Position numbers and translations under genes: made by a program. This document shows positions 32,704 to 42,119 of a stretch of 64,000 bases of DNA, piece by piece (the first letter of the stretch is position 1; every line of letters starts with the position of its first letter). Source of the DNA: Kiritimatiellota bacterium B12222 (lineage in GTDB: Bacteria > Verrucomicrobiota > Kiritimatiellia > SS1-B-03-39 > UBA6053); NCBI GenBank assembly GCA_029719485.1, contig CP120722.1:3162001-3226000 (forward strand), read 5' to 3'. Below the pieces are notes generated by a model. The model saw only the letters and a program-made list of their open reading frames with translations, made no database searches and was not told the origin of the DNA.

Positions 32704-34644
32704 ATGCCTGTATCAATACTGAAAAAAGTTCGCGCTTACCTTAAAAAAGACGCACCCACAAAACCGGCTCCCGAAAAAAAAGAAACCAAAGCCGCCGGTA
32801 CTTCTCCGAAAACGGAGACCACAGCATCCAAACCTAAAGCACCAGCCCGCAAAGAACCTGCGCGCAAAAAAGCTACGATTCGCGAAGAAACACCTAGCGA
32901 TCTGTATGGACCCGAACCCCTCAGAGAAGCCCAAAGAAAACGGGCGGTTCAACCTGAAGAGTGGCGTCCTGGCTCCGGAAGAAAAAAAGCCTCTTCCAAC
33001 AAAGGAAACACGGGCGGAACTGAATCACGTAACGCAAACCGTAAGGGTGAACGCTCCGAGAAACCACCCCGCGCAGAAAACAGCGAACGCTCTGAAAGAA
33101 AACCCCGTTCTGGAAATGGCGAACGCTCCGAAAATGGCGAACGCTCTGGCAATCGCACTCGTAGCCGTTCCTCCTCTAACCGGAGACCACGCAATCAAAA
33201 TCGCGAAGGTGGCGGCGGAAACCGCTCTCGCAATGAACGCAATGGCGACAAACCCGGTAGCACGCGTGGCAAAGGCTTTTCGTTCCCTCGTAAAAAACCC
33301 GATGCAGGAGAGTGGAGCGCCACTCAAGTAAACATTCCTGAACAAGAAGGGAAAATGCGCTTTGCTGAAGTGGGTTTGGCTGATGAAATGCTCCACGCCA
33401 TTTCCGATTTGGGTTATCAATATTGCACCCCCATTCAGGCTGAAATCCTACCCGAGCTCCTCAGTGGACGTGACGGCATGGGGCAAGCCCAAACCGGTAC
33501 CGGTAAAACCGCGGCCTTCCTACTCGCAAGTTTGACCCGTTTGGTGAAAAATCCTAAACCGGACCTCCCCAACGGATCTCCCCGCATGCTCATTTTGGCA
33601 CCTACCCGCGAATTGGTCTTACAGATCGAAGAAGAAGCGGCCGAGCTCATGAAGTATACCGACATGCAAAGTTTACCTGTCTATGGTGGACTCGATTACG
33701 AGCCCCAAAAAGAGGCGCTTCGTCATCATCGCGTAGATTTGGTTGCAGCAACCCCTGGTCGTTTGATTGATTTCATGCGCAGTCGCGTCATCGACCTTTC
33801 TCATGTGGAAGTTTTGGTGCTGGACGAGGCTGACCGCATGCTCGACATGGGATTCATTCCCGATGTCAAACGCATCGTGTATGCCACCCCACATAAAGAC
33901 AAACGTCAAACCCTGTTCTTTAGTGCAACCTTTACCGATGACATCAAACGCTTGGCCACCTCGTGGACCCGCGATCCCATCAACATCGTCATTGCCCCGA
34001 CCTCCGTGGCCGCCGATACCGTGGATCAAACCGTCTACATCGTCACCGACAAAGAAAAGTTTGCCTTAACCGTCAATTTACTGCGAGATCTTAAACCCGC
34101 ACGTACGTTGATTTTTGCCAATCGTCGCGATACCTCGCAGGACTTGTGCGATCATCTCCAAGTCTACGGCTTTAAAGCAGCCCTGCTTTCGGGCGCAGTT
34201 CCTCAAGCCAAACGGGTGCGTACCTTGGAAGCTTTCCGAGATGGCTCCATGCCCATCGTGGTAGCCACCGATGTCGCCGGGCGCGGTATTCATGTGGACG
34301 ACGTGGGATTGGTTATCAACTACAACCTTCCCGAAGATCCAGAAGACTATGTTCACCGGATTGGACGAACCGGTCGTGCCGGTGAAGAAGGTCGTTCCAT
34401 CTGTTTCGCTTCAGAATTCGACTCCATGACGTTACCCGACGTTGAAAAATACATCGGCCGCGAACTCAAATGCACCCATCCCGAAGAAAAATGGTTGACG
34501 GTTGAAGAACGTGAACTCCCCAAACGTCAACGCCGGAGTGGTGGTGGCGGCGGTGGACGTGGTCGCCAAGGTGGCGGTGGTAACCGTGGTCGCTCTGGCG
34601 GTGGCGGTGGACGTTCCGGCGGTGGAAACCGCGGACGACGCTAA
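32704..34644 (+). CDS. DEAD-box RNA helicase with basic N-terminal and RGG C-terminal tails
   Basis: ATP-dependent RNA helicase of the RhlE/RhlB type. 646 residues. The first 210 are low-complexity and basic (many K, R, N, E and S, with repeats such as NGERSEN and ENSERSER). The helicase core follows: Q motif YCTPIQAEIL, Walker A AQTGTGKT, PTREL, VLDEADRMLDMGF, SAT in FFSATF, ATDVAGRGIH and HRIGRTGRAG. The last 40 residues are an RGG-type tail (GRGRQGGGG, GRSGGGG, GGGNRGRR). Such tails promote RNA binding and condensation. Complete motifs imply an active enzyme. Confidence 0.9.
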   Translation: MPVSILKKVRAYLKKDAPTKPAPEKKETKAAGTSPKTETTASKPKAPARKEPARKKATIREETPSDLYGPEPLREAQRKRAVQPEEWRPGSGRKKASSNKGNTGGTESRNANRKGERSEKPPRAENSERSERKPRSGNGERSENGERSGNRTRSRSSSNRRPRNQNREGGGGNRSRNERNGDKPGSTRGKGFSFPRKKPDAGEWSATQVNIPEQEGKMRFAEVGLADEMLHAISDLGYQYCTPIQAEILPELLSGRDGMGQAQTGTGKTAAFLLASLTRLVKNPKPDLPNGSPRMLILAPTRELVLQIEEEAAELMKYTDMQSLPVYGGLDYEPQKEALRHHRVDLVAATPGRLIDFMRSRVIDLSHVEVLVLDEADRMLDMGFIPDVKRIVYATPHKDKRQTLFFSATFTDDIKRLATSWTRDPINIVIAPTSVAADTVDQTVYIVTDKEKFALTVNLLRDLKPARTLIFANRRDTSQDLCDHLQVYGFKAALLSGAVPQAKRVRTLEAFRDGSMPIVVATDVAGRGIHVDDVGLVINYNLPEDPEDYVHRIGRTGRAGEEGRSICFASEFDSMTLPDVEKYIGRELKCTHPEEKWLTVEERELPKRQRRSGGGGGGRGRQGGGGNRGRSGGGGGRSGGGNRGRR

Positions 34645-34667
34645 TCCTCCCCCACAGCAAAACCTTT

Positions 34668-34695
34668 CAGGGACATTCTTATAAGGATGTCCCTG
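34668..34695 (+). terminator. Hairpin after the helicase gene
   Basis: Stem CAGGGACAT/ATGTCCCTG with an inner CTTATAAG. It is followed by a weak T tract (AATTGTGTTT), so termination may be partial. Confidence 0.6.
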
Positions 34696-34763
34696 AATTG
34701 TGTTTGAGATCTGAACATCAACAGGTATGCATATCTAAACCATCTTCCTACCAAGGAGTATTT

Positions 34764-35762
34764 ATGCGTTCATGGATTACCCCCTTTCTCATTTCAATTT
34801 GCCTTCTCTCTTCACTGCACGCCGATGATGCCATTGCTGCGGGTCGTACTCAATCTCAAGGTCACTATTATGAAGTGTACGGCGGTATCGGCAACCTCAG
34901 CTCACTCTCAGGACGCGTACAAGAAACGGCAGGTGGCTCGCTAATTAGCGGCGGACTCGATACCAACCTCCAGGACTTGGGCATCGATGAGGGTTCAGGC
35001 TCTTACATGTTCGGTGGCAAAATCACCGGCAAGTGGTTTACCTGGTTGATCGATTACCGTCAAAATACCATTGAAGCTTCCGGCACCGCAGATACCGAAT
35101 TAAATTTAAGTGTAGATGGCCTCAGTTATAATGGACAAAGCTTGGATTACTTGCTGATCCCGGTGGACTCGGAATACAGCATTCAATCCGACACCAATAT
35201 GCTCGGAATCGGCGCGCGGTTCACCCCCTTTACCATCAATCCCAAAGGAAAAGTCCGCTTCACCCCTTGGGCATACCTCGGCATCCAATACGTAGATTCC
35301 ACCTTTGAAGTGGATTCAGGAAATACCGTAAATGTAAAAGTAGGTGATTTTAATCAACGCGTCATTGCCGTAAATGGACGCGCCAGTGGCGATACCCAAC
35401 TGATCATTCCCGAATACGGCTTAGGAGGAGAAGTTCGTTTTCTCTTCCATGAAGAAGCCGAAAAAGGTCCAGAACTTCTCCTCTACGGTACCTACAAAAT
35501 CCTCTCCATCTCTGGAGATCTCGACACCTTGGGTATTGAAGATGACGAATTTCAACGCTTGGATTTAAGTTACACCGCGGTGGATGCAGGCATTACCCTC
35601 TACTGGCCGATGAGTGAGACCCTTGACCTCATGCTGGGACTCAACATGGAACAAGTGGAAACCAACACCGTCCTTGATTCAGCACCTTCCGCAGGTAACT
35701 TTCAACGCGACGTTGATTTAAACTACACCCTCTATGGACTTCGGGCCGGCCTTCGTTTCTAA
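34764..35762 (+). CDS. Outer-membrane beta-barrel protein
   Basis: 332 residues with a signal peptide (WITPFLISICLLSSLHA). The mature part alternates amphipathic strands rich in Gly and aromatic residues (YYEVYGGIGNLSSLSGRV, KWFTWLIDYRQN, TPWAYLGIQY, LDLMLGLNMEQ) and ends in LYGLRAGLRF, a C-terminal Phe as in outer-membrane proteins recognised by BamA. The strong ribosome binding site AAGGAG precedes ATG 34764. Substrate or function unknown; porin-like or structural. Confidence 0.75.
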   Translation: MRSWITPFLISICLLSSLHADDAIAAGRTQSQGHYYEVYGGIGNLSSLSGRVQETAGGSLISGGLDTNLQDLGIDEGSGSYMFGGKITGKWFTWLIDYRQNTIEASGTADTELNLSVDGLSYNGQSLDYLLIPVDSEYSIQSDTNMLGIGARFTPFTINPKGKVRFTPWAYLGIQYVDSTFEVDSGNTVNVKVGDFNQRVIAVNGRASGDTQLIIPEYGLGGEVRFLFHEEAEKGPELLLYGTYKILSISGDLDTLGIEDDEFQRLDLSYTAVDAGITLYWPMSETLDLMLGLNMEQVETNTVLDSAPSAGNFQRDVDLNYTLYGLRAGLRF

Positions 35763-35780
35763 CCTCCCTTTGAAAAAATT

Positions 35781-36422
35781 ATGGATATAAAAATTATTCC
35801 CACGGGCATGATCCAAACCAACTGTGTGATCTTGTCGAACGATCAAAAACAAGCCCTCATTATCGATCCCGGTGCAGATGCAGACGAAATCCAAGCCTTT
35901 ATCCTAAAGAAAGGCCTCACCGTCATCGGCTATCCCTTCACCCACGGACATTACGATCACATCTGCGCCATTGGTGACATACATGCCGCATGTCCGGCCC
36001 CCTGCTGGATGCATCCTCTCGATCTCGCGTGGGCCTTTACCTCCCGCAACCAAAATTTACCGTGGTACCGTCAACCCGATCCCGCTACAGTGCCCGACAT
36101 TCAAAAAGCTTGGGAAAAAGACGGACCGTTCAGTATCGGTCCCTTTGAATTTGAAACGCTCTTCCTGCCCGGACATTCCCCCGGTTCCGTCGCCTTTTAT
36201 TTCCCCAAAGAACACCTGCTCATCGGTGGCGATGTGTTGTTCAAAGGCAGTGTTGGTCGTACAGATCTTCCTGGAGGAGATACTGCGACACTCTTTCGTT
36301 CACTACGTCGTCTGGCCAAATTGCCTCCCCAAACCCGCGTGCTTTCGGGTCACGGACCCGAAACCACCATTGGGGACGAGCTCCGTAGCAATCCTTACAT
36401 GCGTCAAGCCTTGGGAGCCTAA
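35781..36422 (+). CDS. Metallo-beta-lactamase-fold hydrolase (glyoxalase II-like)
   Basis: 213 residues. The metal site is FTHGHYDH (HxHxDH), then H174-type GHSPGS, D in GGDVLF, and a final GHGPETT. These are the ligands of glyoxalase II-like thioester hydrolases, in the short form (YcbL type) lacking the C-terminal glutathione-binding domain. Probably cleaves S-lactoylglutathione or another thioester. It sits between the barrel gene and the GHL10 gene with short gaps on both sides. Confidence 0.85.
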   Translation: MDIKIIPTGMIQTNCVILSNDQKQALIIDPGADADEIQAFILKKGLTVIGYPFTHGHYDHICAIGDIHAACPAPCWMHPLDLAWAFTSRNQNLPWYRQPDPATVPDIQKAWEKDGPFSIGPFEFETLFLPGHSPGSVAFYFPKEHLLIGGDVLFKGSVGRTDLPGGDTATLFRSLRRLAKLPPQTRVLSGHGPETTIGDELRSNPYMRQALGA

Positions 36423-36427
36423 GGTCT

Positions 36428-38755
36428 ATGTGCGTGCGTCTGCTGCTTTGTTGTTTGGCCTTGTTTTCTATCGGACATGCGGGGGCTCCGAAAATACAAA
36501 CCCTCATCGATTTCACGACGGAGTCACCACGCAATTGGCAAAGTGGAGAACAACCCGCACGCTTGCAACAAACCTCAGGCCTGCCGGAAATTCAATTACC
36601 GTTTAAAATCGAGAATCGGCAAATCACCCTCACCCGGGTCACGCAATTTGATCTCAGCAACTCAACCAGTTTTCGCTTGCGCATGGGGATCTCCCATCCA
36701 GAAGTATTGCTCGAAGGTACCCTGTCCTTTAAATCGGGTAATGGATGGTATCACCACCCCTTCACCCTGCATGAAAAAGGCTTTCACCATCTCCTGTTTA
36801 CCCAATCAGATTTCAAAAGCGAAGGCTCGCCCAGAGGATGGCATAAAATTGAAGCCATTCGTCTCAGCTTTTGGCCACGCAGTACAGGCAGTACGACCTT
36901 AACCCCGGCCTCTCTAGATGCCTTTCAAGACACCTTATGGCTCTTAAATCCTGAATCCTTGGCCACCACCCCCGACGAAGTGTACATTTCCCGGGTCAGT
37001 CTGCGACACCTCGACCGCTTACTCGATGAATGCGGAATCCCTCATGCCGTGCTCACCCCGGCACAACTGACTCAGCGCACGCCCCCCAGCCTGCTCATCA
37101 TTCCTTATCTACCCACCTTACCGCAAGACAGCTACCAAAAACTTTCTGCATTCATTGCCAAGAATACACGTTTCATCGTCTTCGAAGGCGCACATCAGGG
37201 CTTCGCAAATAAATTAGGGGTAAAATTAGGCAACAGCGTCACCTCCTCCACCATGGGTCAGTTTGACCATCTACGTATCCATCAAAAGAACTACCCCTAC
37301 GCTCCCGAAAAGATTTACCAACACGCTTGGAGTTTCCGTCAACTCCGACCACTCCCCGGCAGTAAGGTCACCTCCACCTGGCAGGATGCCATGGGACGCA
37401 GCCTCAAAGAACCGGGCAGTGTAGAAAACGCTCAAGCCGTTTGGCTCAATGTCGCCTGGCGTTCAGGAGATGTCAGTGCCAAACAAAATTTACTGGGAGA
37501 ATGGTTGGGACGATTAGATCCCGCTCAACTCACCGAATCTCTTCGCTTTCATTATGAAACCCGTTCGCCTCAACAATTTGAAATTCGAAATGGATCCATT
37601 ACCCCACAAAACTCACAAGTGGCGCAATTGATCGAATTGGCCAAACGCAACTTTATCAATGCCAGTAAAGAAAATGCTCAGCCCTTATCTGCTTTTCGGG
37701 CCTACCAAAAAAGTGACGAACTTATGCAACGGGCCTATGCCGCCGACCAATCCGAATGGAAAGCCACCGTGCGGGGCATTTGGGACCAAAATGGCACCGG
37801 TTTCTACGCGGGCAGTTGGGGCCCCACCTGTCGCATACTAAAAGCAGCGGGCTTTAACGCCATCTTTTCCAACATGGCCAGCGCAGGACGTGCCCACTAT
37901 CCCTCCCGTCTTATTCCCCCATCGAAGTCGCTTGAAAAACATGGAGACCAACTCAAAGCCTTTACCACTGCCGCCCACCAAAACGGCATGGAAGCCCACG
38001 CTTGGAAAATTTGTTGGAAACTCAACACCCGCCTTCCCGCCTTTGCAGAAAAAATGAAACGAGAAGGACGGCTGATGCAGGACGCCAATGGTAAAACCAT
38101 TCCCTGGCTGTCCTTTTCGCATCCCCAAAATGTCCAATTCGAAATCGATAGCCTCTTGGAAATGGCGCGTCACGCGAACATAGATGGCATACATCTCGAC
38201 TACATGCGTTATCCAGGACGAGAAGCGGACTACGGTCCCGCAGCCCGCAAAGCCTACCAGTCCCGCATTGGACGCACCCTCCCCAACTGGCCCCAAGAAG
38301 TGCTCGGCCCCTTAAAAGCTGATTTCCAGCTTTTTCGTCAACAGGAACTCAACCGCGCCATGCAACAAATTTCTGTGGCGGTCAAAAAAGAATTTCCCCA
38401 ACTACAACTCAGTGTCGCCGTGTGGGGCGCTTGGCCTGACTGCGCGGATGCCCAAGGTCAAGACTGGCCCGTCTGGGCAAAAGCGGGATGGGTCGATTGG
38501 ATTATCCCCATGAACTACACCGACAATCCTGATCAATTTGCCGGTTGGTTAGATTTGCAAATGGCTCAGCCCGGAGTCACCCAACGCCTCCTTCCCGGTA
38601 TCGGACTCATTTCCAGCAACGCAGAACTCACACCCGTGCAAGTGCTCCATCAACTCGACCTCGTCGCAGAGCGCAAACTCAATGGTGCCATTCTCTATCG
38701 CATGGATTCTTCGCTCGAGTCCCGGCTCTTCCCCTACCTCAGCATTTGGGAATAA
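36428..38755 (+). CDS. Secreted glycoside-hydrolase-like protein (GHL10 type)
   Basis: 775 residues with a signal peptide (RLLLCCLALFSIGHAG). The N-terminal 180 residues are a strand-rich domain that may bind carbohydrate. The middle contains a flavodoxin/GATase-like segment (TRFIVFEGAHQGFANKLGVK). From about residue 455 a TIM barrel of the GHL10 (formerly DUF187-related) type begins: GIWDQNGTGFYAGSW, AHQNGMEAHAWKICWKL, ANIDGIHLDYMRYPG, DWIIPMNYTDNP and GAILYRMDSS. Asp in GIHLDYMRYPG is the probable catalytic residue. Predicted to act on polysaccharide in the envelope or medium. Confidence 0.75.
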   Translation: MCVRLLLCCLALFSIGHAGAPKIQTLIDFTTESPRNWQSGEQPARLQQTSGLPEIQLPFKIENRQITLTRVTQFDLSNSTSFRLRMGISHPEVLLEGTLSFKSGNGWYHHPFTLHEKGFHHLLFTQSDFKSEGSPRGWHKIEAIRLSFWPRSTGSTTLTPASLDAFQDTLWLLNPESLATTPDEVYISRVSLRHLDRLLDECGIPHAVLTPAQLTQRTPPSLLIIPYLPTLPQDSYQKLSAFIAKNTRFIVFEGAHQGFANKLGVKLGNSVTSSTMGQFDHLRIHQKNYPYAPEKIYQHAWSFRQLRPLPGSKVTSTWQDAMGRSLKEPGSVENAQAVWLNVAWRSGDVSAKQNLLGEWLGRLDPAQLTESLRFHYETRSPQQFEIRNGSITPQNSQVAQLIELAKRNFINASKENAQPLSAFRAYQKSDELMQRAYAADQSEWKATVRGIWDQNGTGFYAGSWGPTCRILKAAGFNAIFSNMASAGRAHYPSRLIPPSKSLEKHGDQLKAFTTAAHQNGMEAHAWKICWKLNTRLPAFAEKMKREGRLMQDANGKTIPWLSFSHPQNVQFEIDSLLEMARHANIDGIHLDYMRYPGREADYGPAARKAYQSRIGRTLPNWPQEVLGPLKADFQLFRQQELNRAMQQISVAVKKEFPQLQLSVAVWGAWPDCADAQGQDWPVWAKAGWVDWIIPMNYTDNPDQFAGWLDLQMAQPGVTQRLLPGIGLISSNAELTPVQVLHQLDLVAERKLNGAILYRMDSSLESRLFPYLSIWE

Positions 38756-38771
38756 ATCGCAAGCACGCTGC

Positions 38772-39569
38772 TTATCGCTGCATCAAGGTGTAAGCCAAGA
38801 CCGCTGCCGCCGCATTGATCGAATAGGAATCCACCCCCTCCGGCATGGGGATGGTCACTCGACGTTTCATCCGATCAGACAACTCATCCGGCAACCCAAA
38901 GGCTTCACTGCCCAACACCAAAGCCGTCCTAGCACCTGTCAGTTCTAAGTCAGGCAAGGCTTCCGCATCACGACAAACCGTGGCCAGGGTTTCAAACGCC
39001 TGATCATGTAAAATCCTCAGCCAATCAACCGACGCATCTACCCGTAAAATAGGAATCGCAAACAAACTTCCCATGCTGGTTCTCACCGATTTGGGGTGCC
39101 AGGGGTCTGTGGTTCCCACCGCAATAAAACCTGAACAGCCTGCAGCCAAGGCCGACCGAATCACCGCTCCTGTATTCCCCGGATCCCCTAAATTCCACCC
39201 CACCATCACTAAACTTCTCCCCCTCGGTCGAATAAAATCTGTCCAATCGGGTTCTTCAGGAATAGACATCACCGCAAACACTTCCCCAATGCCCCGACCC
39301 GCATTCAGTTCTGCAAAATCATCATCTGGTGCAACCCTCAAGGGAATTCCTTTACGCGTCACTTCAGCCATAATCGACTGTTCACGCGCGGTGGATGCCG
39401 ATGCAAATTTTTGTGAAATCAACACTTCACGCACAGGAGCATCATTCCTCAACGCGCGTTCCATACTTCGATAACCTTCCAATGAAAATAATCCCGTGGC
39501 CATCCGACCACGGGGTAATGCAATTTGCTTCACCAACTGCAACAAAATCCGCCACTCAGTCGCGGCCAT
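38772..39569 (-). CDS. SpoU/TrmH-family RNA 2'-O-methyltransferase
   Basis: SPOUT methyltransferase acting on rRNA or tRNA ribose. 265 residues. An N-terminal substrate-binding part (FSLEGYRSMERAL) precedes the knotted domain: VGWNLGDPGNTGAVIRSALAAGC (motif 1, with N and R for catalysis), ALVLGSEAFGLPDEL (motif 2) and VTIPMPEGVDSYSINAAAAVLAY (motif 3, the cofactor knot). ATG 39569 overlaps the end of rsmE by 14 bp and has GGAG upstream, showing coupling. Target nucleotide unknown. Confidence 0.88.
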   Translation of the reverse strand: MAATEWRILLQLVKQIALPRGRMATGLFSLEGYRSMERALRNDAPVREVLISQKFASASTAREQSIMAEVTRKGIPLRVAPDDDFAELNAGRGIGEVFAVMSIPEEPDWTDFIRPRGRSLVMVGWNLGDPGNTGAVIRSALAAGCSGFIAVGTTDPWHPKSVRTSMGSLFAIPILRVDASVDWLRILHDQAFETLATVCRDAEALPDLELTGARTALVLGSEAFGLPDELSDRMKRRVTIPMPEGVDSYSINAAAAVLAYTLMQR

Positions 39570-40278
39570 AAAGCTCCCCTTTGGCCACCGCAATTCCCAA
39601 CGCAGAAATACAAGCAGTGTCAGACCTTAAAACACGGTCAAACAAAGAAACTTGCTGAAAACCCAAACCTTCAAACAGCTCTAATTCCGACGAACGCCAT
39701 CCCCCCTCGGGCCCAATCGCCAACAGACAACGCTCAGATCGCAATTCAGCATCCAGTAGATTTTGCGAGGCATAGGGATGCAACAACCATCGATTTTCTG
39801 GGAAGTCCGTTTTCGATAAAAAAGAAGGGAGGTGTCGGATCACCTCCACCTGAGGCATGCAGGTATCGCCACTTTGTTGCAAGCCTTCCAACAAAGCCCC
39901 ATGATAAAAATCAGGCTCCAACACATGGGTATCAAAATAATATTTTTCAACCCGTTCCGCATTAGTGAGGTAAAGATGATCCACCCCCATGGCCGATATT
40001 TGGGGCAACAAGCGTTTCAGCACCTTCGGACGAGGCAAAGCCAATAACAAATCTAATGTGGGGCGTTCAGGTTGAGAAACTTCAGAAATCGCGAGCAATA
40101 CTTTTTGGGCATCGAGTCTCATCACTTTGCCCGAAGACAAAGGCCCATCTATTTCACCCGTGCGCAACTCATCACCCAGCGCAGGTTTCAATACCTGCAG
40201 AATATGGGTGGCCCGCCGATCAGTCAGTAACAACTGATCGTGAGCCAATTCCGATTTACGATAGAGGATGCGATTCAT
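39556..40278 (-). CDS. rsmE: 16S rRNA m3U1498 methyltransferase RsmE
   Basis: 240 residues of the RsmE SPOUT family. The N-terminal PUA-like part (RRATHILQVLKPALGDEL) is followed by LLLALPRPKVLKRLLPQISAMGVDHLYLTNAERV (the family K-motif region) and the knot, LLAIGPEGGWRSSELELFEGLGFQQVSLFDRVLRSDTACISALGI, with the diagnostic GPEGG and LR-x-x-TA. Start overlaps the dusB stop by 4 bp (ATGA). Confidence 0.93.
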   Translation of the reverse strand: MNRILYRKSELAHDQLLLTDRRATHILQVLKPALGDELRTGEIDGPLSSGKVMRLDAQKVLLAISEVSQPERPTLDLLLALPRPKVLKRLLPQISAMGVDHLYLTNAERVEKYYFDTHVLEPDFYHGALLEGLQQSGDTCMPQVEVIRHLPSFLSKTDFPENRWLLHPYASQNLLDAELRSERCLLAIGPEGGWRSSELELFEGLGFQQVSLFDRVLRSDTACISALGIAVAKGELYGRD

Positions 40279-41384
40279 GCGTCCTCATAATGCTCCACAC
40301 CCCGGTCATGATCTCGATCCATTTCCCCCTTTGGATCGTAGTCTTCGGTTCGAGCAAACTCGTGATGGTCACCATAACGAGGCAACTCATCCGGCAAGCT
40401 CTCCGCATAGCGTAACAAACGCTCACGTACATCCGCCATGGTATTCACCTGACTAATCTCATTTCTCAGCGCACGACTGCCCGGAAATCCGCTCACATAC
40501 CACAACAAATGTTTTCGAAAACGAATCGCCGCATAGTGACCTTCGGTATAAAATTCACGGTGATAGTCCACATGACGCAATACCACGTCCAACCACTCAC
40601 TCACCGTCGGTTGACGGTCATGGTCGCCCAAAATTTGATCAAAAATCCAAGGATTCCCCAAGCAGCCCCGACTCACCATAATGCCATCACAACCCGTTTT
40701 ATCCACCATTTCCTTGGCTGTTTTCAGATCGAAAATATTTCCATTCCCCACCATCTGGATCTTTCGATCTCCCGCAGCCGATCGGGCCGCAGCAAAGCCG
40801 TCTTTAATGCGATCATATTGTATGGGATCGCTATATCCACAGTCACGCGTACGACCATGAATCACCAGCATTTCTGTACCCACCCGAGCCAATTCATCGC
40901 AAACGGCCTCCACAGTTTGTTCACTTTTGGTAAAACCTAAACGAATTTTGGTGCTAACCGGAACATCCACCGCTTCAATGGTCGCGCGCAAGATGTCCCC
41001 AGCCCGTTTGGGATCTTTGACAATGGCCGACCCACAGCCACGGCCCACAATTTTTTTTACCGGACAACCCATATTGATATCCAAGGTGTCCACCACCAAG
41101 TCCTTCTCCATCAAAATTTTGGCTCCTAATGCCATAATTTCCGGAGTGGCCCCCGTCATTTGCGCCCCTAAAATAGGTTCGGCCACATCTCGAGCGATCA
41201 ATTCACCCGCTTTGCGATTTTGATGAGGCATCCCCGCCGCCGACAGCATTTCGATATAGGTCAATCCCGCCCCCAACTCTTGGCATACCCGACGAAACGG
41301 CACATCACTCACCCCTGCAAGTGGCGCCAACAGCACCCCGTTTGGCACCTTGAGATTTCCTAAATAAAATGGATCATTTAACAT
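40275..41384 (-). CDS. dusB: tRNA-dihydrouridine synthase (DusB type)
   Basis: FMN enzyme reducing uridines in tRNA to dihydrouridine. 369 residues. N-terminal TIM barrel: LAPLAGVSDVPFRRVC, ILGAQMTG, LDINMGCPVKKIVGRGCGSAI (catalytic Cys in GCGSAI, FMN contacts), RLGFTKSEQ, VIHGRTRDCGYSD (the H-x-R-T motif) and VGNGNIFDL. The C-terminal helical tRNA-binding domain follows, then an acidic/His tail of about 30 residues (EDYDPKGEMDRDHDRGVEHYEDA) that is longer than usual. First gene of the dusB-rsmE-trmH-like operon. Confidence 0.93.
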   Translation of the reverse strand: MLNDPFYLGNLKVPNGVLLAPLAGVSDVPFRRVCQELGAGLTYIEMLSAAGMPHQNRKAGELIARDVAEPILGAQMTGATPEIMALGAKILMEKDLVVDTLDINMGCPVKKIVGRGCGSAIVKDPKRAGDILRATIEAVDVPVSTKIRLGFTKSEQTVEAVCDELARVGTEMLVIHGRTRDCGYSDPIQYDRIKDGFAAARSAAGDRKIQMVGNGNIFDLKTAKEMVDKTGCDGIMVSRGCLGNPWIFDQILGDHDRQPTVSEWLDVVLRHVDYHREFYTEGHYAAIRFRKHLLWYVSGFPGSRALRNEISQVNTMADVRERLLRYAESLPDELPRYGDHHEFARTEDYDPKGEMDRDHDRGVEHYEDA

Positions 41385-41445
41385 AAATCTCTCTTACCTG
41401 ATGTCCGTAAAATCTCAAACCTAAACCTCACCCTGCACATTCCCA

Positions 41446-41486
41446 CAAAAAAGCCCCTATTCAATCCGAAGATCAAATAGAGACTT
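41446..41486 (-). terminator. Intrinsic terminator of the psuG-dsbD-redoxin operon
   Basis: On the minus strand the stem CTATTTGATC/GATTGAATAG with a TTCG loop is followed by GGGGC and six T residues, about 25 bp after the redoxin stop. Confidence 0.85.
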
Positions 41487-41508
41487 TTGTCACTAAAATA
41501 AGTCTATT

Positions 41509-42093
41509 TCAGTACTTCACACTACATCCATACGGAGTGGTTTTGGCAACTTCTACCGCTTCTCCCGCCAAGACAGCATCGAGGGCCGCTACCACATAAT
41601 TTGTAGACGTGGCAATGTCTGCAGGATTGACGGAGCGTTTGTCATCAATCGCGCCTTGATAAACCAACTCACCTTTAGCATCGATCACGAACATATGCGG
41701 AGTCGTTTTGGCACCATACGCTTTCCCGACCGTTCCATCGGCATCGATCAAAATGGCGGTAGCATTGGTTCCTTTTTCGGCGGCAGTCTTGTTGTGACCA
41801 TCGGCAGAATCAGATCCCTGCTTGCCATCCGCTGAAGACACAATTGCCAACCACACCACACCTTTATCTGTATAGGTTTTCTGCAAAGCCTGCATATTGC
41901 CTTTGCTGTAGTGTTTTTGCACAAAAGGGCAACCGTGATTAAACCATTCCAATACCACTACTTTGCCTTTATAATCCGAAAGAGCATGTTCGTTTCCTTC
42001 CGTATCCATCAAGGTAAAGGCTGGGGCTTCCGCAGCGTGAACCACGGCAAACAGACCTACAATACTCGCAATCATTAATGAGATTTTTTTCAT
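41509..42093 (-). CDS. Exported redoxin-family protein
   Basis: 194 residues with a signal peptide (LMIASIVGLFAVVHAA). AhpC/TSA-Redoxin fold: FTLMDTEGNEHALSDYKGKVVVLEWFNHGCPFVQKHY has a single Cys in GCPF rather than CxxC. TPHMFVIDAKGELVYQGAIDD is the cis-Pro region. A second Cys lies in the C-terminal GCSVKY, probably the resolving Cys. This pairs it with the thiol donor DsbD encoded 26 bp upstream. Likely a periplasmic peroxidase or thiol reductant; RBS AAAGGAA upstream of ATG 42093. Confidence 0.82.
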   Translation of the reverse strand: MKKISLMIASIVGLFAVVHAAEAPAFTLMDTEGNEHALSDYKGKVVVLEWFNHGCPFVQKHYSKGNMQALQKTYTDKGVVWLAIVSSADGKQGSDSADGHNKTAAEKGTNATAILIDADGTVGKAYGAKTTPHMFVIDAKGELVYQGAIDDKRSVNPADIATSTNYVVAALDAVLAGEAVEVAKTTPYGCSVKY

Positions 42094-42119
42094 ATTCGTT
42101 CCTTTTAGTTAAGTTCAGT

